From contig CANDJN010000026.1 in NCBI GenBank assembly GCA_947385085.1, positions 1-33,650 of the forward strand: 33,650 bases of DNA, written 5' to 3'. A model generated the notes under the pieces. The model did no database searches. It was not told the origin of the DNA and saw only the letters and a list, made by a program, of their open reading frames with translations. Positions within the stretch are counted from its first letter, which is position 1. Each line of letters begins with the position of its first letter. The translations under genes were made by a program, and so were the position numbers. This DNA is from an uncultured Erysipelotrichaceae bacterium (lineage in GTDB: Bacteria > Bacillota_I > Bacilli_A > Erysipelotrichales > Erysipelotrichaceae). Below, one piece after another: positions 33,566 to 33,650 of this stretch.

Positions 33566-33650
33566 TATGGTATCATCAAAAAAATGTTAATAGAGAGCTA
33601 ACTATATAAAAGTCAAGCAATTTTATGAAAAAGTTTGAAAATATAATTGC

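Noticed and set aside
1..33650. CRISPR array, insertion sequence or rRNA/tRNA gene
   Set aside because: No regularly spaced direct repeats, no transposase with terminal repeats and no rRNA or tRNA segments were seen on reading both strands.

Overview
The window looks like the chromosome of a low-to-moderate GC, Gram-positive gut Firmicute (Bacillota), most likely of the Erysipelotrichia. This is inferred from protein style and gene order, not from a marker-gene placement. Consensus-like sigma-A promoters, strong AGGAGG ribosome sites, T-tailed terminators and the rpsF-ssb-rpsR / gdpP-rplI-dnaB / yycJ-htrA-rlmH gene order all fit. Almost all genes lie on the minus strand; the exceptions are a glycosyltransferase, one XRE regulator and a promoter at the right edge.

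Left edge, 1-8070 (accessory). A terminator from an off-window plus-strand gene is followed by about 600 bp of hairpin-rich, gene-free DNA. A secreted surface protein of about 1,694 aa follows, with RCC1-like repeats, Ig-like/MBG modules and a calcium-binding-type Asp-rich repeat tail. Upstream of it is an ECF-type sigma factor with a C-terminal transmembrane extension, then AT-rich DNA holding a short, apparently frameshifted gene remnant.

Middle, 8072-19062 (core). A small HMA-like protein gene diverges from a GT2/TPR glycosyltransferase, whose 3' end overlaps the end of rlmH on the other strand. Read in transcription order (right to left), the core runs rpsF-ssb-rpsR (own promoter and terminator), a DUF2232 membrane protein, gdpP, rplI, dnaB, a LysM/G5/M23 peptidase, yycJ, htrA and rlmH. 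The last four are joined by ATGA stop/start overlaps. This is a compact form of the Bacillus rpsF-to-yyc region, but with no walR/walK genes and with an M23 peptidase in front of yycJ.

19175-22935. A methyltransferase gene and an ABC-2 exporter (ATPase plus permease) follow, upstream of which is a small XRE regulator whose promoter carries two near-identical palindromic operators. A divergent second XRE gene has its own palindrome over the -10 element.

23141-29396 (accessory, probably host-glycoprotein directed). A two-gene operon encodes a 1,772-aa secreted M60-type metallopeptidase with an N-terminal dockerin-like double EF-hand but no anchor of its own. The second gene encodes a short C-terminally anchored protein with a cohesin-like beta module and a FIVAR helical module. 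I read this as a candidate private dockerin/cohesin pair holding a mucin-type protease at the cell surface; it is the most interesting system in the window.

Right edge, 29651-33650. A DUF349 coiled-coil protein and an 801-aa glycyl radical enzyme of the eliminase (not pyruvate formate-lyase) type follow. The latter has a very good sigma-A promoter and no activase gene in view. A divergent plus-strand promoter drives a gene that starts at or beyond the window end.
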